Assembly: GCA_016930995.1 (NCBI GenBank)
Contig: JAFGFQ010000097.1
Location: 1 to 26,401 of the forward strand
Source of the DNA: Thermoplasmatota archaeon
Lineage (GTDB): Archaea > Thermoplasmatota > E2 > DHVEG-1
Length of the DNA stretch: 26,401 nucleotides
Reading direction: 5' to 3'
Below are positions 7,286 to 18,845 of the stretch, piece by piece (position 1 is the first letter of the stretch; the number at the start of each line of letters is the position of its first letter). Made by a program: the position numbers and the translations under genes. The notes beneath the pieces were generated by a model. That model did not search any database and had not been told where the DNA came from. It saw only the letters and a program-made list of their open reading frames with translations.

Positions 7286-7513
7286 ATGGATGAAGGATTC
7301 ATACTTACAAACAAATTCAGAAGAGTTATCTTTGATGACCTCGCCGCAGGGGAAAACAATATCGAACGTATTGCAAAGAAAAATCGTATCATACCACGAA
7401 TTGCACACCGTATCATCGATGAATTTATCGCGGGAGGCATTGTAGAAAAAAAAGGAAACAGTATGGTGTTTACGGATGAAGGGAAAAAACTTGTCGAGAC
7501 GATCGGGAGATAA
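7286..7513 (+). CDS. Small winged-helix DNA-binding protein upstream of ribK
   Basis: 75 residues with a compact winged-helix pattern: NIERIAKKNRIIPRIAHRII (about 30-49) as the HTH, then GIVEKKGNSMVFTDEGKKLV as wing and last helix. Start ATG 7286 has no clear SD. The 3' end overlaps the next gene, ribK, by 38 bases in another frame, so the two are probably translated from one mRNA. RibK carries its own N-terminal HTH, so this region encodes two HTH modules in a row. The target is unknown; autoregulation of the downstream ribK-polX-ligA run is plausible but not shown. Confidence 0.75.
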   Translation: MDEGFILTNKFRRVIFDDLAAGENNIERIAKKNRIIPRIAHRIIDEFIAGGIVEKKGNSMVFTDEGKKLVETIGR

Positions 7514-8198
7514 ACAGGTACGGTCTCTTACACACCAATTAAAACCATACCTCTTACAAACACTGAAGGAACTTGCATTACTTGGTGCAATACATAACAG
7601 GATTGAGCTTTCCAGTCATGAACTGTCAGAGCGCTTACAAACCAGTCAGCAGACCGCTTCAAGGTATCTGCTTGAACTTGATACCCAGCAGCTGATTACT
7701 CGAGAACTCGGGGTAAAAAAACAGCTGATTCAAATAACGAGCAGAGGAGCTGATTTATTGGAACATGAGTACATGGCGTATAAACAGATTTTTGATTTGA
7801 CAAGCAAGGTCCTGTTTAAAGGAAAAGTAATATCAGGTATGGGTGAGGGGAAATATTATACGGGACAAAAAGGATACGCAAACCAATTCGAAAAACAACT
7901 TGGATTTAGAGCCTATCCAGGGACCCTGAACGTCGAAATCGAATATATCGAACGGAATAAAATACGGTTGCTCCGGAGCTATGGAGGAATCCAAATCGAC
8001 GAGTTTCAGACGGAGAATCGAACATTCGGAGGGGTGATTTGCTTCAAAGCAACGATCAACGGGAAGAAAGGAGCAATCGTTCTGCCAAAGAGGAGCCATT
8101 ATGCGACCATTCTCGAATGCATCTCTCCAGATAATCTCAGGGAAACACTCGGATTACTTGATGGGGATACCGTCGAGGTGATTGCCTACCTCCATTAA
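7476..8198 (+). CDS. ribK: CTP-dependent riboflavin kinase with N-terminal HTH
   Basis: 240 residues. RibK phosphorylates riboflavin to FMN using CTP, the archaeal route. Residues about 20-95 form a winged-helix domain (LSSHELSERLQTSQQTASRY) fused to the kinase. The kinase barrel at about 112-240 carries GKVISGMGEGKYYTGQKGYA, FRAYPGTLNVE and the C-terminal LGLLDGDTVEV, characteristic of COG1339. The HTH-RibK fusion occurs in other euryarchaea, where a role in regulating riboflavin genes has been proposed. Start ATG 7476 follows a GGTG (7465-7468) at suitable spacing inside the previous gene; TTG 7491 is an alternative. polX begins 15 bases downstream. Confidence 0.93.
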   Translation: MKGKNLSRRSGDKQVRSLTHQLKPYLLQTLKELALLGAIHNRIELSSHELSERLQTSQQTASRYLLELDTQQLITRELGVKKQLIQITSRGADLLEHEYMAYKQIFDLTSKVLFKGKVISGMGEGKYYTGQKGYANQFEKQLGFRAYPGTLNVEIEYIERNKIRLLRSYGGIQIDEFQTENRTFGGVICFKATINGKKGAIVLPKRSHYATILECISPDNLRETLGLLDGDTVEVIAYLH

Positions 8199-8213
8199 CA
8201 CAGAAGAGGCTGT

Positions 8214-11916
<3,703 letters not shown>

Positions 11917-11923
11917 TGTACGT

Positions 11924-12127
11924 ATGGTTGAATGTAAGGTTCAAAAGAATAAAAATATGTGTAATTGTAGCTATCCGTGCAGTCATAAAGGGATTTGTTG
12001 TGAATGCGTAAGTTACCATCGAAGTCGAGATGAACTTCCTGCCTGTTATTTTCCAGACAGCGTTGAACGTTCCTACGACCGTAGTATAGAGAATTTCATT
12101 CGGGTGTATCAGGAGAAAAAGAGGTGA
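11924..12127 (+). CDS. Cysteine-rich DUF6485-like small protein
   Basis: 67 residues with eight Cys (4, 13, 15, 19, 25, 26, 28, 41) and conserved-looking CCECVSYHR and ELPACYFPD, then [11 protein letters not shown]. This matches my memory of the DUF6485 pattern of short Cys-rich prokaryotic proteins. Metal or Fe-S binding is likely from the Cys spacing but unproven. It begins 7 bases after the ligA stop, with GGAGAG about 10 bases before ATG 11924, so it is probably cotranscribed with polX-ligA. No function is known to me. Confidence 0.75.
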   Translation: MVECKVQKNKNMCNCSYPCSHKGICCECVSYHRSRDELPACYFPDSVERSYDRSIENFIRVYQEKKR

Positions 12128-12255
12128 ATTCCTCATTCTTTTTCTTACGAAATAAGCTTATGGCTATCGAAATTTTTCAAACCTCATGGTTAGAAATAAT
12201 AAAAAAGGAAAATCCATATTTTTAAGATAGGATTGAATCGTCCAATAACGTAAGG

Positions 12256-12278
12256 CTTATATTCAATGACAATATAAG
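12256..12278 (+). promoter_or_regulatory. Perfect inverted repeat over the promoter of the RAM-domain gene
   Basis: Arms CTTATATT (12256-12263) and AATATAAG (12271-12278) with a 7-base spacer. Each arm contains a TATA-like core and the element lies 22-45 bases before ATG 12301. This is an operator-like position overlapping the probable TATA box; it could also be a promoter readable in both directions. Confidence 0.55.
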
Positions 12279-12300
12279 GGTGAGCGAGGAAGGTAGATTA

Positions 12301-12534
12301 ATGGCAATTGGATTTGTCCTAATAAGTGCCGCTCCCGCACATGAACATGAAGTGTATAATAAACTCTCGAAAGTGCCACAGATTATTGAGCTCCATCCAT
12401 TATTTGGAGAATATGATCTCATCGCCAAAATAGAGGCAGACGATTTTGAAAGCCTTGGTGATATTGTGGTAAACAAGATACGCACTATTGAAGGAGTAAT
12501 TGACACAAAAACATTAACGGGAACGAAATTTTAA
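12301..12534 (+). CDS. Stand-alone Lrp/AsnC ligand-binding (RAM) domain protein
   Basis: 77 residues consisting only of the RAM/AsnC C-terminal effector domain: AIGFVLISAAPAHEHEVYNKL, then HPLFGEYDLIAKIEADD and VVNKIRTIEGVIDTKTL. There is no HTH, so it cannot bind DNA alone. Known stand-alone RAM proteins form oligomers that bind amino acids and may pair with full Lrp proteins. ATG 12301 follows GGAAGGTAG at good spacing; an upstream in-frame GTG (12280) would add seven residues and is less likely. The next gene, for a small membrane protein, starts 12 bases downstream with its SD directly behind this stop codon. Confidence 0.88.
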   Translation: MAIGFVLISAAPAHEHEVYNKLSKVPQIIELHPLFGEYDLIAKIEADDFESLGDIVVNKIRTIEGVIDTKTLTGTKF

Positions 12535-12546
12535 GGAGTGAAAAAA

Positions 12547-12861
12547 ATGGAAGGATTAGTACAATATTTTCTAAGTATGATGACGCTGGTGTTTGCAATT
12601 GCAAGTGTAATCGCTGGAATTTTTACTGCATATTTCGGATCAGGCAAAAGCAGGGCAGTGGGAGCTATCTTAATCATCATCGGTCTCTTAGTCGGCGTAA
12701 TCTTCCTCTGGGGAGCAAACCTCTTAAGTTTTATGGGAACACCAATGGATCTTCTTAACTTTTCAGGGACGATTGTAAATGGGATAGTCGCAGTAATTGG
12801 TGCTGTTATTGGTGCATTAATTGCACTAGGTATCTTCCTACTCGCGATCATGAAAGCGTGA
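12547..12861 (+). CDS. Small integral membrane protein, three hydrophobic segments
   Basis: 104 residues. Hydrophobic segments at about 10-30, 36-60 and 75-102 suggest three transmembrane helices; a Lys-Ser-Arg stretch (GSGKSRA) lies between the first two. The last segment is rich in Gly/Ala/Ile repeats (VAVIGAVIGALIAL). I recognise no family. The start is ATG 12547, six bases after GGAGTG (12535-12540); the in-frame GTG 12538 lies inside that SD. Tight coupling to the RAM-domain gene suggests a shared role. Its 3' end overlaps the convergent pdxT by 24 bases. Confidence 0.75.
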   Translation: MEGLVQYFLSMMTLVFAIASVIAGIFTAYFGSGKSRAVGAILIIIGLLVGVIFLWGANLLSFMGTPMDLLNFSGTIVNGIVAVIGAVIGALIALGIFLLAIMKA

Positions 12862-13452
12862 GGAAATCATCTGTAAAAAATATTGATGGATCCTCAGGTC
12901 ATCAGTTAACTCAGGATGAAATGACAACGCCAGGTAGTGGTCCTGCCTGGCCATAACTATTTCTTTTCCAGCTGTTGCGAGTATTTCACAGTTGCCCCAT
13001 AGTTTTGTAATGAGAGGTGCTCGGATAAACACGGCGTTATATGGAGAGTCGAATCCTTTAATCTGTATTTTTCTTTCAAAGGATTCTTTTTGTCGGCCAA
13101 ATGCATTCCGTTCGACCTGCATATCCATCGCCTGCAGGAGTGTAACATCTGCAGATGAATCGGTCAATTCTTTCCCCAAGAGCACACATCCCGCGCAGGT
13201 ACCCATTAACGCGATTGTTTTTTGATTGATACGGTCACAGATGACTTCATGCATCCCTGATTTGACCAAAATCCGTGAAATGGTGGTGCTCTCTCCCCCC
13301 GGGAGTATCAATGCATCACAAGCATCGATATCACGGGCTTGTCGCACTAATATCGCATGACCATTGTTTTTTTCTTTCTGAAGAACTCGTTTCATCGATG
13401 AAAAATGCTCTGATACTGCTCCTTGAAGAGACAATACCCCTATGCTGACTAT
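12838..13452 (-). CDS. pdxT: Pyridoxal 5'-phosphate synthase glutaminase subunit PdxT, apparent ATA start
   Basis: Class I glutaminase subunit that feeds ammonia to PdxS. Motifs: LQGAVSEH at the oxyanion/N-terminal region, LPGGEST, nucleophile Cys in GTCAGC (Cys86 from ATA 13452), and SFHPELTDD with the His-Glu pair. The family starts with a beta strand of the form MxIGVLxLQG, and the frame encodes IVSIGVLSLQGA here. The only usual start codon is TTG 13434, which would remove IGVL, a core strand. No ATG or GTG is in frame between the pdxS end and TTG 13434. ATA 13452 lies two bases after the pdxS stop, about 9 bases after GAGG, and gives 204 residues; ATA 13443 is an alternative. A sequence error is possible. 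Confidence 0.88.
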   Translation of the reverse strand: MVSIGVLSLQGAVSEHFSSMKRVLQKEKNNGHAILVRQARDIDACDALILPGGESTTISRILVKSGMHEVICDRINQKTIALMGTCAGCVLLGKELTDSSADVTLLQAMDMQVERNAFGRQKESFERKIQIKGFDSPYNAVFIRAPLITKLWGNCEILATAGKEIVMARQDHYLALSFHPELTDDLRIHQYFLQMISSRFHDRE

Positions 13453-13454
13453 TG

Positions 13455-14456
13455 CTACCAGCCTCGTTCCTGCAGAAGTTGGTCTTTTGGGATGGTACCA
13501 ATATCAATACCAGGCATCGCATCACCAAGATTCTTACTGACTTCTGCAATTTTTTCTGGTTCATCATAATGTGCGACAGCCTCGACGATAGCCTTTGCCC
13601 GTTTCTCAGGATTCTTCGATTTAAAAATGCCTGATCCGACAAAGACACCATCGTTCCCAAGTTGCATCATAATCGCTGCATCTGCTGGTGTCGCAACCCC
13701 ACCGGCGGCAAAATTCACAACAGGAAGGCGTTCTAACTCTTTTGTTTCCTTAAGAACCTCATAGATCTCCTTCTTCATAGTCTTATATGTTGATGAACCA
13801 AACAGTATTGTGGTTTCATTGACACCCTGATTTGTTAACGTTCTAAAGGAAGTCACATAGCTTTGACAATATTCCTCTGCTATTTTGTGTAATTGTGTTG
13901 TCTGCATCATCTGTAATGACCGAATCATACTTACGACCATACGTTGATGCCGAATCGCCTCGATAATGTTCCCTGTTCCGGCCTCTCCTTTCGTTCGAAT
14001 CATGGCCGCACCTTCCCAGATACGTCGGATTGCTTCCCCCAGGTTCCGACAGCCACAGACAAACGGGATAGTAAAGACTCGTTTATCGATGTGGTAGAAA
14101 GGATCAGCAGGGGTTAGCACTTCTGATTCATCGATCATATCGACACCAAGTGCCTCCAAGGATTGTGCTTCGACGAAATGCCCAATCCTTGCTTTTGCCA
14201 TCACAGGGATACTGACGGTGTTTACAATATCGGCTATGACCGTAGGATCCGCCATTCGAGCAACACCACCATGGGCACGGATATCCGCTGGGACCCGTTC
14301 CAAAGCCATGACCGCCACTGCCCCGCTTTTCTCTGCTATCCTTGCTTGATCAGCGGTGGTGACATCCATGATAACCCCGCCCTTTTGCATCTTAGAAAAA
14401 CCTCTTTTAAGTAAGTCGGTCCCGTGTCGTAGTTTTGAAATATCAAATTCCTTCAT
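13455..14456 (-). CDS. pdxS: Pyridoxal 5'-phosphate synthase subunit PdxS
   Basis: 333 residues. PdxS condenses ribose 5-phosphate, glyceraldehyde 3-phosphate and ammonia from PdxT into PLP inside a 24-subunit complex. The TIM-barrel active site is intact: D31 (VIMDVTT), the ribose-binding Lys88 in VMAKARIGH, and Lys156 in [10 protein letters not shown]. It is longer than the roughly 294-residue bacterial proteins because of an insertion after [11 protein letters not shown] (about 170-215), as described for methanogen PdxS. Start ATG 14456 has GAGG about 8-11 bases upstream and TATTTTATAT about 40 bases upstream. pdxT follows two bases after its stop. Confidence 0.96.
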   Translation of the reverse strand: MKEFDISKLRHGTDLLKRGFSKMQKGGVIMDVTTADQARIAEKSGAVAVMALERVPADIRAHGGVARMADPTVIADIVNTVSIPVMAKARIGHFVEAQSLEALGVDMIDESEVLTPADPFYHIDKRVFTIPFVCGCRNLGEAIRRIWEGAAMIRTKGEAGTGNIIEAIRHQRMVVSMIRSLQMMQTTQLHKIAEEYCQSYVTSFRTLTNQGVNETTILFGSSTYKTMKKEIYEVLKETKELERLPVVNFAAGGVATPADAAIMMQLGNDGVFVGSGIFKSKNPEKRAKAIVEAVAHYDEPEKIAEVSKNLGDAMPGIDIGTIPKDQLLQERGW

Positions 14457-14492
14457 AGATCCTACCTCATTATGGCCCCAGGGTCAAAGGGG

Positions 14493-14502
14493 GATATAAA
14501 AT
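14493..14502 (-). promoter_or_regulatory. Probable TATA box of pdxST
   Basis: An AT-rich TATA-like element (TATTTTATAT on the minus strand) lies between GC-rich flanks about 40 bases before the pdxS ATG, and a good SD (GAGGTAGG) lies between them. Confidence 0.5.
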
Positions 14503-14560
14503 ACCCTTTATTAAGAACTATGGTGGTACATAAATCTATTGCTGTGTAACAGTCTTTGGT

Positions 14561-14580
14561 AGAAAAAAATAGAAAAAAAG
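14561..14580 (-). terminator. T-rich terminator after trpB2
   Basis: Directly after the trpB2 stop codon the minus strand carries two T7 runs separated by CTA, the usual form of an archaeal intrinsic terminator. No stem-loop is needed or seen. Confidence 0.6.
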
Positions 14581-14581
14581 A

Positions 14582-15922
14582 TTAAAGGGGGGTTTGAGAC
14601 AGAATTTTTTTATACTCACCATTTGGGATTTTATTATGGTTGTAATCATCATACGCTCCTAAATCAAAATGCCCATGGCCACTGTTACTAAATACGATGA
14701 TTTTCTTTTCGTTTTTCTTCTTGGCTATCCGCGCAAAATCGATTGCCGCACGTATGGCATGTGCCGACTCTGGTGCAGGGATTAATCCTTCGGTTCGTGC
14801 GAACAACATGGCTGCTTCAAAGATCTCCTGTTGCGTATAGGCGAGGGCTTCCATATATCGGTCTTTTGTAAGTTTTGATAGCAACGGTGAATCCCCATGG
14901 TAGCGTAACCCTCCTGCATGTATCGCAGGCGGGATGAAATCATGACCAACAGTATACATTTTCAAGAGAGGTGTCAGACCAACAGAATCCCCGTAATCAT
15001 AGCGGTATTCTCCTTGGGTGAGGGTGGGGCAGGCCAGGGGCTCGACGGAGACAACCTTAAGGTCTGGCTTTCTGCCAAGGAGTTTGTCGCGAACGAAAGG
15101 GAAACTCGTCCCAGCAAAATTGCTCCCACCACCAACGCATCCGCAGATGATATCCGGATATTTATCGATGAGTTCAAACTGTTTTTTTAACTCTAAGCCA
15201 ATCACGGTTTGATGTAAGACGACATGATTAAGCACAGATCCAAGTGCATAATTTGTATTATCATGGGTCGCTGCGTCCTCAACTGCTTCGCTAATCGAGA
15301 TACCAAGACTTCCTGTTGTTTTTGAATCTTTTTTTAAGGTTTCTCTTCCGGCATTAGTCAGAGTTGTAGGACTTGGAAAGACTTCTGCCCCCCAGGTTTC
15401 CATAAGTACTCGTCGGTATGGTTTTTGCTCGTAGCTGCATTTCACCATATAGACTCGACAGTGCAGACCAAAGAGTTGGGTGCTAAAAGCAAGGGCAGAG
15501 CCCCATTGACCGGCGCCGGTTTCTGTTACGAGTCGTTCAATCCCTTCTTTTTTGTTATAGTATGCCTGTGCAATTGCAGAGTTCGGTTTATGGCTTCCGG
15601 GTGGACTACCTCCTTCCCATTTGAAATAGATTTCCGCTGGTGTTTTCAATGCGTGTTCTAGTCGTCGTGCACGGTAGAGTGGTGATGGTCTCCAGATACG
15701 ATAAATCTCACGAACCTCAGATGGTATTGTGATGTAACGGTCCCTACTTATTTCCTGTTTGATGAGGCCCATTGGGAAAATTGCTTTGAGGTCGTCAGGG
15801 GTTATTGGTTGTCTCGTTTGCGGATGAAGTGGGGGCTCAAGTGGTGTTTTGAGGTCTGCTTGGATGTTATACCACTGTTTTGGGATTTCATTTTCATCAA
15901 GGATTATTTTTGTTTGTTTCAT
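14582..15922 (-). CDS. trpB2: TrpB2-type tryptophan synthase beta chain
   Basis: 446 residues from ATG 15922; an upstream in-frame ATG at 15976 would add a hydrophobic, non-family extension. PLP enzyme joining indole or indole-like substrates with serine to give tryptophan. The TrpB2 signature [13 protein letters not shown] contains the PLP Lys112; the phosphate-binding GGGSNFAG and C-terminal SNSGHGHFD are present. TrpB2 proteins are longer than TrpB1 and not bound by a classical TrpA; no trpA, trpC or other trp gene is in the window. It is divergent from an HTH-ACT regulator, with TRP-box-like repeats between them. Two TATA candidates exist: one at about 15947-15957, giving a leaderless mRNA, and one inside the inverted repeat at 15975-15994. 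Confidence 0.94.
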   Translation of the reverse strand: MKQTKIILDENEIPKQWYNIQADLKTPLEPPLHPQTRQPITPDDLKAIFPMGLIKQEISRDRYITIPSEVREIYRIWRPSPLYRARRLEHALKTPAEIYFKWEGGSPPGSHKPNSAIAQAYYNKKEGIERLVTETGAGQWGSALAFSTQLFGLHCRVYMVKCSYEQKPYRRVLMETWGAEVFPSPTTLTNAGRETLKKDSKTTGSLGISISEAVEDAATHDNTNYALGSVLNHVVLHQTVIGLELKKQFELIDKYPDIICGCVGGGSNFAGTSFPFVRDKLLGRKPDLKVVSVEPLACPTLTQGEYRYDYGDSVGLTPLLKMYTVGHDFIPPAIHAGGLRYHGDSPLLSKLTKDRYMEALAYTQQEIFEAAMLFARTEGLIPAPESAHAIRAAIDFARIAKKKNEKKIIVFSNSGHGHFDLGAYDDYNHNKIPNGEYKKILSQTPL

Positions 15923-15974
15923 GCTATGAATAATAAGAGAGATGACTATTTTAATCTTTCCAATTATGTACTTC

Positions 15975-15994
15975 AATGTATATTTTTATACATT
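15975..15994. promoter_or_regulatory. TRP-box-like perfect inverted repeat (operator candidate 1, trpB2 side)
   Basis: Arms AATGTATA (15975-15982) and TATACATT (15987-15994) with spacer TTTT. Each arm contains a TNTACA-type core (15987-15992 on plus; 15977-15982 on minus). On the minus strand it contains GTATAAAAATATAC, a usable TATA box for trpB2, so protein binding could block TBP. Confidence 0.6.
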
Positions 15995-16021
15995 ATAGGA
16001 TAAGAAAAACAAACACCAAAG

Positions 16022-16033
16022 AGTATTAATACT
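16022..16033 (+). promoter_or_regulatory. Palindromic TATA-like element of the HTH-ACT regulator gene
   Basis: AGTATTAATACT is a perfect 12-base palindrome about 25-30 bases before ATG 16057, consistent with a leaderless transcript for the regulator. Confidence 0.5.
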
Positions 16034-16038
16034 TCGCC

Positions 16039-16058
16039 AATGTACAATTTTATACTAT
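16039..16058. promoter_or_regulatory. TRP-box-like second copy (operator candidate 2, regulator side)
   Basis: Matches the inverted repeat at 15975-15994 at 16 of 20 positions and contains an exact TGTACA (16041-16046). It lies between the regulator's TATA-like element and its start codon, a classic site for autorepression. The two copies are offset by 64 bases. Confidence 0.55.
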
Positions 16059-16557
16059 GTGGAGACAAATCGAACATTATTTCAACACCTATCCTCAAAG
16101 AAAAAAAATAGCACAGAAAATGCTTGAGTATGGTATGAAAATACATGAAAATTCCTTCCACTGCGGTTCTATACAACTTTCTGATTCGAAAATCGCCCGG
16201 GCATTCCATGTCGATCGCCGTGCAGTAACCGCAACAAGGGCGGTTATTATGAAAGAACCTGAACTGCTAAAAATTTTTTCTAACCTCCTGCCGACCTGCC
16301 ATCTCAAGGAAGTCGCCCCACATATGAAATGGGGTGTCATCGAAATCATCCCTGCAGATCCAAGCATGCCTGGGATCCTAGCTGATGTTGCCACAATCAT
16401 TGCAACCAATAACATCAGCATCAGACAAGCAGTGGTCGACGACTTTGAATTCACTGAAGAACCCCGACTCTTTATTATCACCGAAAAACAAATACCAGGG
16501 ACATTACTTGCAACAATCAAAAACGCCAAGGGCGTAAAAGGAGTACTCATCTATTAA
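16057..16557 (+). CDS. HTH-ACT regulator (COG2150-like), TrpY-like
   Basis: 166 residues. An N-terminal HTH at about 45-72 (LSDSKIARAFHVDRRAVTAT) is followed by a C-terminal ACT-type amino-acid-binding domain (about 90-166: MKWGVIEIIPADPSMPGILA, NNISIRQAVVDD, GVKGVLIY). Such proteins sense an amino acid and control its metabolism. In Methanothermobacter, TrpY regulates the trp operon and trpB2 through TRP boxes (consensus near TGTACA). Here the gene is divergent from trpB2 and the intergenic region holds matching boxes, so a tryptophan-responsive repressor is the best guess. Whether it is an ortholog of TrpY or a relative with similar design is not certain from sequence alone. ATG 16057 follows its TATA-like element by about 28 bases. 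Confidence 0.82.
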   Translation: MWRQIEHYFNTYPQRKKIAQKMLEYGMKIHENSFHCGSIQLSDSKIARAFHVDRRAVTATRAVIMKEPELLKIFSNLLPTCHLKEVAPHMKWGVIEIIPADPSMPGILADVATIIATNNISIRQAVVDDFEFTEEPRLFIITEKQIPGTLLATIKNAKGVKGVLIY

Positions 16558-16575
16558 GGATGAATGTCCACAGGA

Positions 16576-16606
16576 TTTTTTTAAAAAAAAATGAAAAGAA
16601 AAAAAA
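16576..16606. terminator. Bidirectional T-tract terminator between convergent genes
   Basis: Plus strand T7 at 16576-16582 follows the regulator gene. On the minus strand, T-runs covering 16583-16606 follow the aldolase stop. Both genes end here. Confidence 0.6.
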
Positions 16607-16608
16607 TT

Positions 16609-17715
16609 TTAAGCGATGGTAATCTCTTTACATAAATAGACATCCTGGATTGCGTGAAGAAGCGCCACTCCATCCTCAAACGGCTTTTGGAACGCTTTTC
16701 TTCCGGATATCAAACCAGTCCCACCAGCACGTTTGTTAATCACCGCTGTGCGAACCGCTTGTCCAAAATCATCTTTCCCGGATGCCCCGCCGGAATTAAT
16801 CAACCCAACTCGACCCATATAACAATGAGCCACCTGATAGCGAGTTAAATCTATGGGATGATCAGAAGAAAGCTCACTGTATGCTTTCTCATGTATCTTC
16901 CCATATTTTACGCCCCCCTTATTTAATGCAAGATATCCACCATTTATATCGGGCAGCTTCTGTTTCACAATATCCGCTTCGATAGTGACCCCAAGGTGAT
17001 TGGCTTGGCCAGTGAGATCTGCAGCAGTATGATAATCCTTCCCATCTGCTTTAAAGGCTGAATTCCGTAAATAACACCACAGAATCGTTGCCATCCCAAG
17101 TTCGTGAGCATATTCAAACGCCTGGCTCACCTCTCGGATTTGTCTTGTCGACTCCTCAGAACCAAAGTAAATCGTACACCCAATAGCAGCAGCACCCATA
17201 TCCCAAGCTTGTTTAACACTGGCGAACATGATCTGATCGAATTTGTTCGGATAGGTCAATAGCTCATTATGATTAATTTTCACAATAAAGGGGATTCTAT
17301 GCGCATATCTTCTTGAAACGGCACCAAGAACCCCAAGGGTTGAGGCAACCGCATTACACCCCCCCTGTACCGCAAGTTTCACGATATTCTCAGGATCAAA
17401 ATACATCGGATTTGGCGCAAACGACGCTGCCGCAGAATGCTCAATACCTTGATCAACTGGCAAGATGGAAAGATATCCAGTTCCTGCTAACCGGCCATGA
17501 TTGAACAATGCCTTGAGATTACGAAGGACCTGCGTTGACCGATCAGTATCAATAAAGACACGATCAATAAAATCTGGTCCAGGATGATGCAACGATTCTT
17601 TTTTGATCTTCGCACACACATGTTTCAATAAATAATCAGCATCAGCACCTAAATAAGCTTTAATCGAATCGATATTCCCTTTCATATTTACCCCAACTTC
17701 CTCTAATTGTGGCAC
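16609..17715 (-). CDS. fbaB: Class I fructose-bisphosphate aldolase (FbaB/DhnA type)
   Basis: 368 residues, Schiff-base aldolase interconverting fructose 1,6-bisphosphate with dihydroxyacetone phosphate and glyceraldehyde 3-phosphate. Visible: [10 protein letters not shown] (84-93), [11 protein letters not shown] (143-153), a Lys pair in DIVKQKL (K251/K253) that includes the likely Schiff-base lysine, and the phosphate-binding [13 protein letters not shown] (304-316). It is about 90 residues longer than the short archaeal aldolases and matches the roughly 350-residue FbaB length. GTG 17715 is chosen because a near-perfect SD (GAGGTGA) lies 7 bases upstream; Met11 is an alternative. The threonine dehydrogenase gene lies upstream on the same strand, separated by its own terminator. 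Confidence 0.93.
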   Translation of the reverse strand: MPQLEEVGVNMKGNIDSIKAYLGADADYLLKHVCAKIKKESLHHPGPDFIDRVFIDTDRSTQVLRNLKALFNHGRLAGTGYLSILPVDQGIEHSAAASFAPNPMYFDPENIVKLAVQGGCNAVASTLGVLGAVSRRYAHRIPFIVKINHNELLTYPNKFDQIMFASVKQAWDMGAAAIGCTIYFGSEESTRQIREVSQAFEYAHELGMATILWCYLRNSAFKADGKDYHTAADLTGQANHLGVTIEADIVKQKLPDINGGYLALNKGGVKYGKIHEKAYSELSSDHPIDLTRYQVAHCYMGRVGLINSGGASGKDDFGQAVRTAVINKRAGGTGLISGRKAFQKPFEDGVALLHAIQDVYLCKEITIA

Positions 17716-17782
17716 AGTTAGTTCACCTCACAATAAACATGAGAATATCGTATAGCACATAAAACTTTCTATGGAGGAAATA

Positions 17783-17793
17783 AGAAAAAAGAA
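17783..17793 (-). terminator. T-rich terminator after the threonine dehydrogenase gene
   Basis: The minus strand reads TTCTTTTTTCTTATTT just after the stop codon at 17801, before the aldolase promoter region. Confidence 0.5.
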
Positions 17794-17800
17794 CGGGAGG

Positions 17801-18787
17801 TTACGAGAGAAGGAGGTTGCCTTCTTCGTACCGTTTACCAAGCTTTTGCACCATATCCTTAGTCATATCAGCAAGCTTGTATTTAGGTTTCCAGCCCCAT
17901 TCCTTCCGCGCTGCCCTATCATCAATGGATCGAGGCCAGGAATCAGCTATTGCCTGTCGGAAATCAGGCTTATATTCACAGGTGAACTCTGGGATAAGTT
18001 TCGTAATCTCGAAGACAAGCTCCTCAGCAGAAAAACTCATGGATGCGAAGTTAAAGTCACAATGATGTTTTAATTTGGTAACATCAGCATCCATTAAATC
18101 AAGCGTGCCTTTCAAACAATCAGGCATATACATCATGGGAAGCGTTGTATCTGCACGCAAGAAGCAGGTATATTTCTTTTGTTTTATCGCTTCATAGAAG
18201 ATTTCCACTGCATAATCAGTTGTACCACCGCCAGGAAGGGTTTCACTACTAATGATACCAGGATAACGAATACCTCGAACATCAAGGTTGAATCGTTTCA
18301 CGTAATAATCGCCAAGAAGTTCCCCAGCGACCTTTGTCACCCCATACATGGTTTTAGGTTTGAGAATGGTTTCTTGTGGTGTGTTATCCCGTGGGGTTTC
18401 AGGGCCAAATACCGCAATAGAACTAGGGACAAACACACGGACCATACTGTGTTCCCGTGCAATCTCTAACACATTATATAACCCATTAATATTGACATCC
18501 CAGCAGAGAAGAGGTTTTTCTTCACCAACTGCTGAAAGAATCGCAGCCATGTTATAGATTGTGTCAATGTCATAATCATTGACAACTTTTTCAAGTGTCT
18601 CTCTTTTACAAATATCGATATACTCAAAGGGTCCTGAATCGAGAAGAGTGCCACTTGGTTTAGTTTTTCTACCAGTTGCCAGTACGTTATCGTTTCCAAA
18701 TCTTTTCCGAAGCATCATCGTCAGTTCTGATCCGATTTGACCAACAGCACCAGTCACCAAAATTTTTTTTGTACGTTGTTGCGCCAT
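17801..18787 (-). CDS. tdh: SDR-type L-threonine 3-dehydrogenase (NAD-dependent epimerase family)
   Basis: 328 residues of the extended SDR fold. The NAD-binding motif is TGAVGQIG (G13, G16, G19), and Ser in PSSIAVFGP with the Y148-x3-K152 pair (YGVTK) forms the active site. Features shared with SDR threonine dehydrogenases rather than sugar epimerases include RYPGIISSETLPGGGTTDYA, MMYMPDCLKGT and the C-terminal SWPRSIDDRAARKEWGW. The product is 2-amino-3-ketobutyrate, giving glycine and acetyl-CoA when paired with its CoA ligase, which is not in this window. CTATATAGA (about 18829-18838) is a likely TATA box. Residual uncertainty is between threonine dehydrogenase and another extended-SDR activity. 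Confidence 0.88.
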   Translation of the reverse strand: MAQQRTKKILVTGAVGQIGSELTMMLRKRFGNDNVLATGRKTKPSGTLLDSGPFEYIDICKRETLEKVVNDYDIDTIYNMAAILSAVGEEKPLLCWDVNINGLYNVLEIAREHSMVRVFVPSSIAVFGPETPRDNTPQETILKPKTMYGVTKVAGELLGDYYVKRFNLDVRGIRYPGIISSETLPGGGTTDYAVEIFYEAIKQKKYTCFLRADTTLPMMYMPDCLKGTLDLMDADVTKLKHHCDFNFASMSFSAEELVFEITKLIPEFTCEYKPDFRQAIADSWPRSIDDRAARKEWGWKPKYKLADMTKDMVQKLGKRYEEGNLLLS

Positions 18788-18845
18788 ATGCGTTAAACCC
18801 CCAAATCATTTTTGTTGACTGGTATTATGAGTCTATATAGATACT

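Noticed and set aside
13434..13452. TTG 13434 as the pdxT start
   Set aside because: It would remove the conserved first strand IGVL although the frame encodes it directly upstream; kept only as a fallback.
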